Shown piece by piece: positions 21,345-30,783 of a DNA stretch of 64,000 nucleotides. The stretch comes from Hyphomicrobiales bacterium (lineage in GTDB: Bacteria > Pseudomonadota > Alphaproteobacteria > Rhizobiales > Rhizobiaceae): positions 156,794 through 220,793 of the forward strand of contig UEIJ01000007.1 in NCBI GenBank assembly GCA_900470195.1, read 5' to 3'. The notes beneath the pieces were generated by a model. That model worked only from the letters and a program-made list of their open reading frames with translations. It had not been told where the DNA came from and searched no databases. The stretch's first letter is position 1. Each line of letters starts with the position of its first letter. The position numbers and the translations under genes are program-made.

Positions 21345-22754
21345 ATGAGCGCGCCGCGTACACTTTACGACAAGATCTGGGACGACCATGTAGTGGATCA
21401 GCAGGAAGACGGAACCTGCCTCCTTTATATTGATCGCCATCTTGTGCACGAAGTGACGAGCCCGCAGGCTTTCGAAGGCCTGCGCATGGCTGGCCGCAAG
21501 GTGCGCCACCCTGAAAAGACGCTGGCGGTGGTCGATCACAACGTTCCGACCTCGCCGGACCGCATCAACGGCATCAAGAACGAGGAAAGCCGCATTCAGG
21601 TCGAGGCTCTGGCCAAGAATGCCGCTGATTTCGGCGTCGAATATTATTCCGAGCGCGACAAGCGTCAGGGCGTCGTGCACATCGTCGGGCCGGAGCAGGG
21701 CTTCACCCTGCCGGGCATGACCATCGTCTGCGGCGATAGCCATACCTCCACGCATGGCGCTTTCGGTTCGCTGGCGCACGGTATCGGCACGTCCGAGGTG
21801 GAACATGTTCTGGCCACCCAGACGCTGATCCAGAAAAAGGCCAAGAACATGCTGGTGCGTGTGAATGGCAAGCTGGCTCCCGGCGTTACCGCCAAGGACA
21901 TCACGCTCGCCATCATCGGCGAAATCGGCACCGCAGGCGGCACCGGCTATGTGATCGAATATGCGGGTGATGCGATCCGTTCACTGTCGATGGAAGGCCG
22001 CATGACCGTCTGCAACATGTCGATCGAGGGCGGCGCCCGTGCTGGCCTGATCGCTCCGGACGAAACGACCTTTGCCTATATCAAGGACAAGCCGCGCGCG
22101 CCGAAGGGCGAAGCGCTGGAACAGGCGATTTCCTACTGGAAGACGCTGCATTCGGATGAAGGCGCGCATTTCGACAAGATCGTCGAGCTTGACGCCGCCA
22201 AGATTTCGCCGGTGGTTTCCTGGGGCTCCTCGCCGGAAGACGTCGTCTTTGTCACCGACATTGTGCCCAATCCCGACGAGATCAAGGACGAGACCAAGCG
22301 TGCATCGAAGTGGCGCGCGCTCGATTATATGGGCCTGAAGCCGGGCACCAAGATGACCGACATCAAGATCGACCGTGTCTTCATCGGCTCCTGCACCAAT
22401 GGCCGCATCGAGGACCTTCGCGACGCGGCCCGCATGGCCGCTGGCAAGAAGGTTGCCGCCGGCGTGAGCGCCATGATCGTTCCGGGGTCCGGTCTGGTGA
22501 AGGAGCAGGCGGAGGCCGAAGGCCTCGACAAGATCTTCATCGAAGCCGGCTTCGACTGGCGCGAGCCGGGCTGCTCCATGTGCCTTGCCATGAATGACGA
22601 CCGCCTGAAGCCGGGCGAACGCTGCGCTTCGACCTCGAATCGCAATTTCGAGGGGCGTCAGGGCTTCAAGGGCCGCACGCATCTCGTGTCGCCGGCCATG
22701 GCCGCCGCCGCCGCGATTGCTGGACATTTCGTCGACATTCGCGAGTGGAACTAA
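21345..22754 (+). CDS. leuC: 3-isopropylmalate dehydratase, large subunit
   Basis: Aconitase-family Fe-S enzyme isomerising 2- to 3-isopropylmalate in leucine biosynthesis, with LeuD (not in this window). Cluster ligands C350 (IGSCTNGR), C410 and C413 (GCSMC); active-site [11 protein letters not shown] at 131-141. 469 residues. It stands alone with its own promoter and terminator. Confidence 0.96.
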   Translation: MSAPRTLYDKIWDDHVVDQQEDGTCLLYIDRHLVHEVTSPQAFEGLRMAGRKVRHPEKTLAVVDHNVPTSPDRINGIKNEESRIQVEALAKNAADFGVEYYSERDKRQGVVHIVGPEQGFTLPGMTIVCGDSHTSTHGAFGSLAHGIGTSEVEHVLATQTLIQKKAKNMLVRVNGKLAPGVTAKDITLAIIGEIGTAGGTGYVIEYAGDAIRSLSMEGRMTVCNMSIEGGARAGLIAPDETTFAYIKDKPRAPKGEALEQAISYWKTLHSDEGAHFDKIVELDAAKISPVVSWGSSPEDVVFVTDIVPNPDEIKDETKRASKWRALDYMGLKPGTKMTDIKIDRVFIGSCTNGRIEDLRDAARMAAGKKVAAGVSAMIVPGSGLVKEQAEAEGLDKIFIEAGFDWREPGCSMCLAMNDDRLKPGERCASTSNRNFEGRQGFKGRTHLVSPAMAAAAAIAGHFVDIREWN

Positions 22755-22798
22755 GGCTCCAAAACAGATGAAGCGTTCCTGAAGGCTTCCAGAAGATC

Positions 22799-22830
22799 AA
22801 ACCGCCGGTTCATCCCGGCGGTTTTTCTTT
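22799..22830 (+). terminator. rho-independent terminator after leuC
   Basis: Arms AAACCGCCGG (22799-22808) and CCGGCGGTTT (22815-22824) with a six-base loop, followed by TTCTTT. Confidence 0.9.
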
Positions 22831-22927
22831 GGTGTATATTAGCAGCTTTTTCACGCTTTGATTGTATGGAGGGGCAGGGTGGCTGGCGTCGTGAAGAGTT
22901 TGGCAGCCGGCACGGGAAGAGAATCGA

Positions 22928-24133
22928 ATGAATGGAGCCGACTTTATCCTTCTGATCAACATGACCGTTTCAGGTCTGTTTGCTTTCGCGTTTCTCGGCA
23001 TAGCCGTTTACGCGCGGGATAATACGGCAGCGCCCGTCTTCGCCTTCGGCTTCATTTTCGCAATGCTCTATTTCCTGGCAGAACTTGCCATGCCTTCCAT
23101 TCCCAATCCCCGCATGGGCTATATGCTCGCCTTCACGACCTATTATCTGGCGCTGTCCTGCCTGGTCATCGGTCTTGCACGCATGTATGCCCGGCCTGTG
23201 CCGTGGATCGCACTCGGCCTGCTGAGCATTGCATCCGTGACCATGATTTACGGCATATATGATATTGCCCGCAGCCACATGATTGGCATGCTCCTCTATC
23301 AGACACCCTATTTCCTTGTTCTGCTCCTTGCGGTGCGGGTGATCCTGCGGAGGGATCGCAACGGCATCGATACCTTGATGGCGGTGTTGTTCGGGATCAG
23401 TGCCGTTCATTTCCTGTTCAAGCCGGTCATCGCGGTGACTGCGGGAGGAGCGGGTGTCGAACCCAGCGATTATATCGATACGACCTATGCGATGTTTTCA
23501 CAGTCGATCGGCGCTGCTCTGTCCGTTGCTGGCGGGTTGCTTCTGCTGTTGAGCCTGATGCGGGAACTGATCGCCAATATGCTGATCCGCTCCGAGACCG
23601 ACCAGCTATCGGGACTGCTCAACCGGCGCGGTTTCGAGTTTCGCGCCGAGGCCGCAATTGAAAAGTCGAAGCGCATGCGGCAGGCCCTGTCGCTGGTTCT
23701 CTGCGACATCGATCACTTCAAGGCGATCAACGATACGCACGGCCACGCGCTTGGAGATCGCGTCATCGCCGCTTTTTCCGCCGAACTGCGCAAGGCGACG
23801 AACAGTAAGAACGGAATTTCGGCCCGCATAGGCGGTGAGGAATTCGCGATCATCCTGCCGGGAAACACGATTCAGTCGGCGTGGCGGTTTGCGGATAAGG
23901 CGCGGCTTGTCTGCCGCGATATCCATATTCCTGGACGCAACGGCGTCATTGTTTTCACCGCGAGCTTCGGCATCGCGGAAATGGAATTCGATGATGTGTT
24001 TTCCGATCTCTATAAACGCGCCGATGGTGCGCTATATGAAGCGAAGAAAGGCGGACGCAACTGTGTCCGCAGCGCCCTGCCAATATTGGTGGATGAAAAC
24101 GTTCTCGAATTTCGTTCAATGACCGCGCGCTGA
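22928..24133 (+). CDS. membrane-bound diguanylate cyclase (GGDEF domain)
   Basis: Makes cyclic di-GMP. Residues 1-215 form about six to seven transmembrane helices of an MHYT/7TM-like sensor, then a GGDEF domain (about 222-385) with CDIDHFKAINDTHGHALGD (259-277) and GGEEF at 302-306. The RxxD inhibitory site normally five residues before is absent (SKNGI there), so product feedback is unlikely. 401 residues. Converges on the small secreted gene at 24141. Confidence 0.92.
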   Translation: MNGADFILLINMTVSGLFAFAFLGIAVYARDNTAAPVFAFGFIFAMLYFLAELAMPSIPNPRMGYMLAFTTYYLALSCLVIGLARMYARPVPWIALGLLSIASVTMIYGIYDIARSHMIGMLLYQTPYFLVLLLAVRVILRRDRNGIDTLMAVLFGISAVHFLFKPVIAVTAGGAGVEPSDYIDTTYAMFSQSIGAALSVAGGLLLLLSLMRELIANMLIRSETDQLSGLLNRRGFEFRAEAAIEKSKRMRQALSLVLCDIDHFKAINDTHGHALGDRVIAAFSAELRKATNSKNGISARIGGEEFAIILPGNTIQSAWRFADKARLVCRDIHIPGRNGVIVFTASFGIAEMEFDDVFSDLYKRADGALYEAKKGGRNCVRSALPILVDENVLEFRSMTAR

Positions 24134-24140
24134 ACGAAGC

Positions 24141-24491
24141 CTATTCGTAGCCGCAGCCAGGATGGTCCAGAACCGGCGTTTCCCCGCGGTCGATCCCATG
24201 CATGAAAGAGCGTCCACGCAGCACGACCGCGCTTTCGCAATTGCTGTTGGGCTTTGCCACGATGTAGGCGATGGCATTGTCGCGTGGCGCAGAAATTATC
24301 CTCAAGTGCTGCGGTGGCGAAGAAACAGGCTGCGCCGCTCCGACCCGGATGATCTTGGCGCCATTATCGGGCATCTGGATCACGAGATTTCCGGAGGCAT
24401 CAATGGAACGTATCGCATCGTCGGCAAGTGTAGGGCTGGTCAGCGCAAGAGCCCCGATGACGCCAAGCATCGTCCATTCGCATTTAGCCAT
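24141..24491 (-). CDS. small secreted protein of unknown function
   Basis: 116 residues: signal peptide MAKCEWTMLGVIGALALTSP-type with cleavage after TLA (about residue 23), then a short mature domain with two cysteines (SNCESAV and HPGCGYE). No family recognised. The frame is open much further upstream, but only ATG 24491 puts a signal peptide at the start; GAGG lies about 11 bases before it. Divergent from the GNAT gene. Confidence 0.65.
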   Translation of the reverse strand: MAKCEWTMLGVIGALALTSPTLADDAIRSIDASGNLVIQMPDNGAKIIRVGAAQPVSSPPQHLRIISAPRDNAIAYIVAKPNSNCESAVVLRGRSFMHGIDRGETPVLDHPGCGYE

Positions 24492-24656
24492 CGTCGTTCG
24501 AGCCTCATCGTCCGTGATCACCAAGAGAATGAGGATCATTTTAACTCTTTCTTTACCTTTGTCATCCGTGCTGGCTACAATCGAACCGGTCTTCCCAAGC
24601 GCTCCTGCCTTTGCACGTGGCGCGTGGAAAGAGCTGGAAACGCCAAGGAACGTCCA

Positions 24657-25115
24657 ATGACCAAAGATCATGCCGTCGATATTGCGCTCCTCCATCTGCG
24701 TGATGCCCACGAATTCGCGCCGCTGCTGGCGAGCTACGCGCAGGCGCTGAAGCGCGGCGCGCCGCGCCGCCCCGACGATTTTTATGCCGAGCACCTGCTT
24801 CAGGATCGCGCCGCTGAAACGCTGGGGGCGCGGGTTGACGGAAATCTGGTCGGCTTCGTGATCTTTTACGATCTGCCCGAACCGGTGACCGGCCTGCGTG
24901 CAGGGCAGGTCGATCATATCTATGTGCATCACGATCATCGGGGAAAAGGCATCGCCAAGGCGCTGATCGACGTGCTGGCCGACAAGGCCGAGGAGCGCAG
25001 CTGGTCCAAGCTGGTGCTGAATGCCCCGCGTGTGCCCGAAGACGGGCGCAAGCTCTATGAGCAGATCGCCACGGCTGCCGACTGGTCGAGCTATGTGATT
25101 CGATTCGGCAACTGA
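24657..25115 (+). CDS. GNAT-family N-acetyltransferase
   Basis: 152-residue acetyl-CoA-dependent transferase. Acetyl-CoA loop is DHRGKGIAKALIDVLA (about 93-108, R/QxxGxG/A type), preceded by strand QVDHIYVHH. Substrate unknown. ATG 24657 is preceded by AAGGA; the same frame is open far upstream, but that part overlaps the opposite-strand secreted gene and is not protein-like. Confidence 0.88.
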   Translation: MTKDHAVDIALLHLRDAHEFAPLLASYAQALKRGAPRRPDDFYAEHLLQDRAAETLGARVDGNLVGFVIFYDLPEPVTGLRAGQVDHIYVHHDHRGKGIAKALIDVLADKAEERSWSKLVLNAPRVPEDGRKLYEQIATAADWSSYVIRFGN

Positions 25116-25470
25116 TCGATTTTCCGAAAGTGGATGAAATTACACATGTTTTTGCCGATTGCGGTCTTCAATCGTTTGAATGCCGCAATCACGCGAATGT
25201 GTCGCGCAGGTGCGACCAATTGTTAGTCTTTTCGTGAAAAAGCTTCTTTGACGTGATGGTAAAAGCGCAGTAGAAAGCGCCACATAGGGCCGTACGCCAC
25301 GGTCCAGCCTTATTTTCTTGGGTCGTACCGGCGCGGGATCGTAAAGTCCGGTTCCCTGTGCCTCGGACGACGTCGAATCAGGGTTCGGGAGAACCCGCAA
25401 CCCGGCTGCCTTGCTGATGATCGTCAGCGGGGTGTGGCCGGAGAGAAACGTCAGGGAAGCCTACAGAGCC
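25116..25470. other. GNAT-sdhC intergenic region, sdh leader
   Basis: 355 bases with no supported gene. It contains a candidate sdh promoter (25248-25276) and a small inverted repeat GTCGC/GCGAC at 25201-25216 just upstream of it. The roughly 195 bases from the promoter to sdhC would form a long untranslated leader. Confidence 0.5.
25248..25276 (+). promoter_or_regulatory. candidate sigma-70-type promoter for sdhCDAB
   Basis: -35 TTGACG (25248-25253), 17-base spacer, -10 TAGAAA (25271-25276). The hairpin GTCGC/GCGAC lies 32 bases upstream of the -35. Confidence 0.45.
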
Positions 25471-25869
25471 ATGACACAACCGACTGTAACGCGCCAGCGT
25501 CCTTTGTCGCCGCACCTGTCTATCTACAAGCCGGTCATTACGATGACGATGTCCATCGTCCATCGCATCACAGGCGGCGCACTTTACTTCGGCACCCTGC
25601 TGCTGGCGGCGTGGCTGATCTCGGCTGCGGTCAGCGAAGAGTGCTTCAACACCGTCAATGCATTGTTCTCGTCCTGGATCGGCCGCCTGATCCTGTTCGG
25701 CTATACATGGGCGCTTCTGCATCATCTGGCCGGCGGGGTTCGCCACCTGATCTGGGATACGGGCGCGGGGCTGGAAAAGCACACAGCTTCGAAGATTGCC
25801 TGGGCGACCGTCGTTTTCTCCGTCATTGCCACGATCCTCGTCTGGGTCGTCGCCTATTCGGTGCGCTAA
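25471..25869 (+). CDS. sdhC: succinate dehydrogenase, cytochrome b556 subunit
   Basis: Membrane anchor of complex II carrying a heme ligand and part of the ubiquinone site. 132 residues with three transmembrane helices; signatures RPLSPHLSIYKPVITMTMSI (11-30) with SIVHRITG, and the heme-ligand region LLHHLAGGVRHLIWD. ATG 25471 (MTQPTVTRQRPLSPH) is chosen; the frame is open 20 codons upstream. First gene of sdhCDAB. Confidence 0.95.
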   Translation: MTQPTVTRQRPLSPHLSIYKPVITMTMSIVHRITGGALYFGTLLLAAWLISAAVSEECFNTVNALFSSWIGRLILFGYTWALLHHLAGGVRHLIWDTGAGLEKHTASKIAWATVVFSVIATILVWVVAYSVR

Positions 25870-25883
25870 GGGGAGCTGGTTTC

Positions 25884-26279
25884 ATGAACGGTATGAACAA
25901 GGATATGCGCACCCCGCTCGGCAAGGTCCGGGGTCTGGGATCGGCCAAGGAAGGCACCGGCCATTTCTGGTATCAGCGCCTGAGCGCGGTCGCGCTTGTG
26001 CCGCTGGTCATGTTTTTCATCGGTCTGGTCGTTTCGCTCAATGGCGCAAGCTATGCGGAAGTCCGGGCTGCATTGTCGCATCCATTCACTGCAATCGTGA
26101 TGGCGCTGTTCGTCCTGACCGGCGTCTATCACATGCGTTTGGGCATGCAGGTCATTATCGAAGATTATGTGCATGGCGAAGGCATGAAGGTCGTGCTGGT
26201 GATGCTGAACAGCTTCTTTACGGCTGTTGTCGGCTTCGCCTGCATCTTTGCGATCCTCAAGCTGAGCTTCGGAGGTTGA
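25884..26279 (+). CDS. sdhD: succinate dehydrogenase, hydrophobic anchor subunit
   Basis: Second membrane anchor of complex II: 131 residues, three helices, with [14 protein letters not shown] (about 28-41) and the heme/quinone motif [21 protein letters not shown] before ATG 25884. Fourteen bases after sdhC and seven before sdhA. Confidence 0.94.
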   Translation: MNGMNKDMRTPLGKVRGLGSAKEGTGHFWYQRLSAVALVPLVMFFIGLVVSLNGASYAEVRAALSHPFTAIVMALFVLTGVYHMRLGMQVIIEDYVHGEGMKVVLVMLNSFFTAVVGFACIFAILKLSFGG

Positions 26280-26286
26280 TAGCCCG

Positions 26287-28128
26287 ATGGCTAGTGCAGT
26301 AAACAATGCGGCGCCTGCCGCTGCAAGCAAGTACACCTATGTCGATCACAAGTTCGACGTGGTGGTGGTCGGAGCTGGCGGTGCGGGCTTGCGCGCAACG
26401 CTCGGCATGGCCGAGCAGGGCCTGAAGACGGCTTGCATCACCAAGGTTTTCCCGACCCGTTCGCATACTGTCGCCGCGCAGGGCGGCATCGCTGCTTCGC
26501 TCAAGAACATGGGGCCGGACAGCTGGCAATGGCACATGTACGATACCGTCAAGGGATCGGACTGGCTGGGCGATACCGACGCCATGGAATATCTGGCGCG
26601 TGAAGCGCCTGCCGCCGTCTATGAGCTTGAGCACTACGGCGTGCCATTCTCGCGCACGGAAGAAGGCAAGATTTATCAGCGCCCGTTCGGCGGTCATATG
26701 CAGAATTTCGGCGACGGTCCTCCGGTACAGCGCACCTGCGCTGCCGCCGACCGTACCGGCCACGCGATCCTGCACACGCTTTACGGCCAGTCGCTGAAAA
26801 ACAACGCGCAGTTCTTCATCGAATATTTCGCGCTTGATCTCATCATGACCGACGGTGTGTGCACCGGCGTCGTGGCGTGGAACCTCGATGACGGCACCAT
26901 CCATCGCTTCTCCGCCAAGATGGTGGTTCTGGCGACCGGCGGCTATGGCCGCGCCTATTTCTCGGCAACTTCCGCCCATACCTGCACCGGCGACGGTGGC
27001 GGCATGGTGGCGCGTGCCGGCCTGCCGTTGCAGGACATGGAATTCGTGCAGTTCCACCCGACCGGCATTTATGGCGCTGGCTGCCTTATTACTGAAGGCG
27101 CACGCGGCGAAGGCGGTTATCTGGTCAATTCCGAAGGCGAGCGCTTCATGGAACGCTATGCGCCATCGGCCAAGGACCTTGCCTCGCGCGACGTTGTTTC
27201 GCGCTGCATGACCATGGAAATTCGTGCTGGCCGCGGCGTCGGCAAGAACAAGGACCACATCTTCCTGCATCTCGACCATCTCGATCCGGCTGTTCTGCAT
27301 GAGCGCCTGCCGGGTATTTCGGAATCGGCCAAGATTTTCGCGGGCGTGGATGTGACCAAGGAACCGATCCCGGTTCTGCCGACCGTTCACTACAATATGG
27401 GCGGCATCCCGACCAATTACTGGGGTGAAGTGCTGAACCCGACCGCAGACGATCCGGATCGCGTGCAGCCGGGCCTGATGGCCGTCGGCGAAGCGGGCTG
27501 CGCTTCGGTGCACGGTGCGAACCGTCTCGGCTCCAACTCGCTGATCGATCTGGTGGTGTTCGGTCGTGCTGCCGCCATCCGCGCCGGTCAGGTCATCGAC
27601 CGCAAGTCGAAGATTCCTGATCTCGACCTCGCTGCCTGCGACAGGATCATGGAGCGCTTCGATCGCCTGCGTTTCGCCAATGGCTCGCAGCCGACCGCGG
27701 AACTGCGCGAAAAGATGCAGCGTACCATGCAGGAAGACGCCGCCGTGTTCCGTACATCGGAATCCTTGAAGCAGGGCGTCGAACGCATGGAAAAGCTCTG
27801 GCATGAACTGCCGGACATCAAGGTCACCGACCGTTCGATGATCTGGAATTCGGATCTCGTGGAAACGCTGGAGCTGGAAAACCTGATGGCGAATGCGCTG
27901 ACGACGGTTGTTTCGGCGGAAGCGCGTCAGGAAAGTCGCGGCGCCCACGCGCATGAGGATTTCCCGGACCGCAACGATGCCGAATGGCGCAAGCACACCC
28001 TGTCCTGGCTGTCGCCGGACGGCAAGGTCAAGCTTGACTACCGCCCGGTCCATCTCGATCCGTTGACGACGGAAGAGGAAGGCGGCATCAGCCTCGCCAA
28101 GATTGCGCCGAAGAAGCGCGTTTACTAA
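26287..28128 (+). CDS. sdhA: succinate dehydrogenase, flavoprotein subunit
   Basis: Oxidises succinate to fumarate. FAD motif [12 protein letters not shown] (26-37), covalent FAD histidine H60 in SHTVAAQGG, active-site [15 protein letters not shown], and [19 protein letters not shown] near 409-427. 613 residues, normal. Links the TCA cycle to the ubiquinone pool. Confidence 0.96.
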   Translation: MASAVNNAAPAAASKYTYVDHKFDVVVVGAGGAGLRATLGMAEQGLKTACITKVFPTRSHTVAAQGGIAASLKNMGPDSWQWHMYDTVKGSDWLGDTDAMEYLAREAPAAVYELEHYGVPFSRTEEGKIYQRPFGGHMQNFGDGPPVQRTCAAADRTGHAILHTLYGQSLKNNAQFFIEYFALDLIMTDGVCTGVVAWNLDDGTIHRFSAKMVVLATGGYGRAYFSATSAHTCTGDGGGMVARAGLPLQDMEFVQFHPTGIYGAGCLITEGARGEGGYLVNSEGERFMERYAPSAKDLASRDVVSRCMTMEIRAGRGVGKNKDHIFLHLDHLDPAVLHERLPGISESAKIFAGVDVTKEPIPVLPTVHYNMGGIPTNYWGEVLNPTADDPDRVQPGLMAVGEAGCASVHGANRLGSNSLIDLVVFGRAAAIRAGQVIDRKSKIPDLDLAACDRIMERFDRLRFANGSQPTAELREKMQRTMQEDAAVFRTSESLKQGVERMEKLWHELPDIKVTDRSMIWNSDLVETLELENLMANALTTVVSAEARQESRGAHAHEDFPDRNDAEWRKHTLSWLSPDGKVKLDYRPVHLDPLTTEEEGGISLAKIAPKKRVY

Positions 28129-28143
28129 TCAAGGGAAAGAGCA

Positions 28144-28923
28144 ATGGTTGAACTCGCACTTCCCAAGAATTCCCGCATTCAGGAGGGCAAGACCTGGCCC
28201 CGTCCTGATGGCGCCAAGCGCGTCACGGAATTCCGTATCTATCGCTGGTCGCCGGACGACGACGCCAATCCGAGCATCGACACCTATTATGTCGATCGCG
28301 ACGATTGCGGCCCGATGGTGCTGGATGGTCTTCTCTATATCAAGAACAAGATCGACCCGACACTGACGCTGCGCCGTTCGTGCCGTGAAGGCATTTGCGG
28401 TTCCTGCGCCATGAATATCGATGGTGCGAACACGCTGGCCTGCACCAAGGGCATGGACGACATCAAGGGCGTCATCAAGGTTTATCCGCTGCCGCATATG
28501 CCGGTGGTGAAGGACCTCGTGCCGGACCTCAACAATTTCTACGCCCAGCACCGTTCCATCGAGCCATGGCTCAAGACGGTTTCGCCGGAACCGCAGAAGG
28601 AATGGCTGCAGAGCCATGAGGACCGCCAGAAGCTCGACGGCCTTTACGAATGCATCCTGTGCGCCTGCTGCTCGACCTCGTGCCCGAGCTACTGGTGGAA
28701 CGGCGACCGTTATCTCGGGCCCGCCGTGCTGCTGCAGGCCTATCGCTGGCTGATCGATAGCCGCGACGAAGCCAAGGGCGAGCGCCTCGACAATCTCGAG
28801 GACCCGTTCCGGCTCTATCGCTGCCATACGATCATGAACTGTGCGCAGACCTGCCCGAAGGGGCTGAATCCTGCGAAGGCGATTGCCGAAATCAAGAAGA
28901 TGATGGTCGAGCGCCGCGTGTAA
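28144..28923 (+). CDS. sdhB: succinate dehydrogenase, iron-sulfur subunit
   Basis: Carries [2Fe-2S], [4Fe-4S] and [3Fe-4S] clusters from SdhA to quinone. Ligands C80, C85, C88 and C100 for the 2Fe cluster ([10 protein letters not shown]), then [12 protein letters not shown] and [17 protein letters not shown] for the others. 259 residues. Fifteen bases behind sdhA; followed by a strong terminator that ends the operon. Confidence 0.96.
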   Translation: MVELALPKNSRIQEGKTWPRPDGAKRVTEFRIYRWSPDDDANPSIDTYYVDRDDCGPMVLDGLLYIKNKIDPTLTLRRSCREGICGSCAMNIDGANTLACTKGMDDIKGVIKVYPLPHMPVVKDLVPDLNNFYAQHRSIEPWLKTVSPEPQKEWLQSHEDRQKLDGLYECILCACCSTSCPSYWWNGDRYLGPAVLLQAYRWLIDSRDEAKGERLDNLEDPFRLYRCHTIMNCAQTCPKGLNPAKAIAEIKKMMVERRV

Positions 28924-28947
28924 TTATATTGTTTGATGGCTTAAGGG

Positions 28948-28978
28948 GACCGGCTTCACATGGAGCCGGTCTTTTTTT
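28948..28978 (+). terminator. rho-independent terminator after sdhCDAB
   Basis: Arms GACCGGCT (28948-28955) and AGCCGGTC (28964-28971) with an eight-base loop and seven T residues (28972-28978). The next gene's ribosome site begins immediately after the T-run. Confidence 0.9.
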
Positions 28979-28990
28979 GTGGAGCAAGTC

Positions 28991-29851
28991 ATGCGTCATA
29001 TACCAAAGAATTTTGACAGCAGTTCAGTTGCCGAAATTGACAGGCGGTTGAGTGATATCGCGGATAGAGACGAAGTTACTATTCCATTGGCAATTGAAAG
29101 TGGGAGCCGTGCGTGGGGATTTCCATCTCCGGACAGCGACTATGACTGTCGCTTTGTTTATGTCCGATCTCCCGAGGCAAGCTTTACCCTTTTCCCCAGA
29201 AGAGATGTAATCGAAACACCATTAACACCTGTTATTGATGTTAATGGATGGGAGCTATCGAAAGCGCTGAAGTTGATGCTTGCCGGCAATGCAGTCATCC
29301 TGGAATGGCTGACCTCGCCAATTGTTTATCACTCCGATGAGAAGTTTCGCCAGGCATTGTTGGAACTGGCAGATTCAATTTGTGATAGAAATGGAGTGGC
29401 TCGTCATTATTTCCACTTGGCGCGAAATCAGTTCGAACGTTCGTTAGGCGATGGAAAAGAAGTCGGCCTTAAGAAGATTTTTTACAGCCTGCGTCCGGTC
29501 ATGGCGCTGCGATGGATGCGTCTCCACCCTGATCAAAGAGTTGCGCCGATGCATTTTCCGACGCTGTGCCAAGAAGCCGATTTATCAGCAGATATATGGA
29601 ATAATGTGGCCGATCTGATGGCTCGCAAGGCTTTGACCCGAGAAATGGGAAAAGGCGATGTTCCAGCAGTGATCCTGTCGTTTCTAGTTGATGAGCTTCA
29701 GATCGCCGATAATTGGACTAGTTCTGCAGCGAAGCGGGAAATTGATCCTGCCAAGATGGAGCGTGTGGACAGGTTCTGGCGACAATGGGTGATTGCATTA
29801 TATAACGATGAAACTGTTGTGGCAAACCCGTGGGATTCTAGTTCTGGCTAG
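28991..29851 (+). CDS. nucleotidyltransferase-fold protein of the RlaP/YcgL family (PF10127-like)
   Basis: 286 residues. The motif GSRAWGFPSPDSDYD at 38-52 is the GS-x(n)-DxD signature of the minimal nucleotidyltransferase fold, in the form seen in RlaP/YcgL proteins, some of which sit beside RNA ligases. The target here is unknown. ATG 28991 with GGAG six bases upstream; GTG 28979 is an alternative. Base composition is clearly AT-richer than the neighbours, with codons such as TTA, ATA and AGA that are rare in them, which points to recent acquisition. It lies alone between the sdh terminator and a VOC gene, with no RNA ligase next to it. Confidence 0.85.
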   Translation: MRHIPKNFDSSSVAEIDRRLSDIADRDEVTIPLAIESGSRAWGFPSPDSDYDCRFVYVRSPEASFTLFPRRDVIETPLTPVIDVNGWELSKALKLMLAGNAVILEWLTSPIVYHSDEKFRQALLELADSICDRNGVARHYFHLARNQFERSLGDGKEVGLKKIFYSLRPVMALRWMRLHPDQRVAPMHFPTLCQEADLSADIWNNVADLMARKALTREMGKGDVPAVILSFLVDELQIADNWTSSAAKREIDPAKMERVDRFWRQWVIALYNDETVVANPWDSSSG

Positions 29852-29860
29852 GTGAAAATC

Positions 29861-30232
29861 ATGCTCGATCATATCGGATTCAACATTTCCAGCATGCCCA
29901 AGTCGCGGGCTTTTTATGATGCGGCACTGGCGCCGCTCGGCATCAGCCGCGCGATGGAGTTCGGCGATTGGGTGGGCTACGGCCGTAACGGCAAGCCCGA
30001 ATTCTGGATTGGCAAGCAGAAGGGCGCGAAGCTTGAGGGCGTGCTTCATGTCGCTTTTTCGGCCGGGACCCGCTCCGAGGTCGACCGCTTTTATGAAGCG
30101 GCTATCGCTGCCGGTGGTACAGACAATGGCAAGCCCGGCCTGCGCACTGGCTATCATCCCGACTATTATGCCGCCTTTGTCATTGATCCGGACGGCCACA
30201 ATATCGAGGCGGTCTGCCACCTGCCCGAATAG
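29861..30232 (+). CDS. VOC (glyoxalase/bleomycin-resistance) family protein
   Basis: 123 residues of the vicinal-oxygen-chelate fold: MLDHIGFNISSMPKSRAFYD start with H4 as a likely metal ligand, and the C-terminal FVIDPDGHNIEAVCH with a conserved Glu. Substrate unknown. ATG 29861 chosen over GTG 29852. GC content returns to the local norm here, unlike the gene before it. Confidence 0.88.
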   Translation: MLDHIGFNISSMPKSRAFYDAALAPLGISRAMEFGDWVGYGRNGKPEFWIGKQKGAKLEGVLHVAFSAGTRSEVDRFYEAAIAAGGTDNGKPGLRTGYHPDYYAAFVIDPDGHNIEAVCHLPE

Positions 30233-30253
30233 AAAAGCGGGCTTGCACCCGCT
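30233..30253 (-). terminator. candidate terminator for the OsmC gene
   Basis: Arms AGCGGG (30236-30241) and CCCGCT (30248-30253). Read on the minus strand the stem is followed by TTTTCT, so it would end the leftward OsmC transcript; it may also slow the converging VOC transcript. Confidence 0.5.
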
Positions 30254-30278
30254 CATCATTTCCCTGATGTGAAGTCGT

Positions 30279-30716
30279 TCAGACTAGTTTTGCGTCCAGT
30301 GTCACTTCAATAGCGCCCAAGGCTTTCGAAAGCGGGCAGGACTGCTTGGCCTTGTTCGCGAGGGCCTCGAAATCCTCCGTCGAGATGCCGGGGATCGTGG
30401 CATTGAGCGTCAGCGCGCTGCGGCTGATTTCAAAGCCGCCTCCAGCTGCGGGGCCGACAGTGACCGCCGCAGTCGCTTCCAGCTTTTCCGGCGGGGTTCC
30501 GTGTTCGGTCAAAAGTGCCGAGAGCTGCATGGCGAAGCAGCCTGCGTGCGCAGCGCCCAGAAGTTCCTCCGGGTTGGTGCCCGAGCGTCCGCTTTCATCC
30601 TGAAAACGGGCCTTGAAATCATAGGGCAGATCCTTCAACGCGCCGCTTTGCGTGTTGAGGGTGCCCTTGCCTTCCTTCAGCGTGCCTTGCCAGACGGCCG
30701 TTGCTTTTCTGTCCAT
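30279..30716 (-). CDS. osmC: OsmC-family peroxiredoxin-like protein
   Basis: Thiol peroxidase of the OsmC/Ohr family, reducing organic hydroperoxides. The catalytic pair is present: C60 in AAHAGCFAMQLS and C127 in KQSCPLSKAL. 145 residues. The pattern GTNPEELLGAAHAGC fits the OsmC branch rather than Ohr. Separate promoter probably lies between it and the UbiH-type gene. Confidence 0.9.
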   Translation of the reverse strand: MDRKATAVWQGTLKEGKGTLNTQSGALKDLPYDFKARFQDESGRSGTNPEELLGAAHAGCFAMQLSALLTEHGTPPEKLEATAAVTVGPAAGGGFEISRSALTLNATIPGISTEDFEALANKAKQSCPLSKALGAIEVTLDAKLV

Positions 30717-30783
30717 GGGAAGCTCTCCTCTCGGTTGGGATTTCCGCTTCCGATATAGGGCATCCGCAGGGCGGGTCCAGCGC

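Noticed and set aside
26257..28053. Minus-strand open frame of about 598 codons opposite sdhA
   Set aside because: Shadow of sdhA with no motif and no ribosome site.
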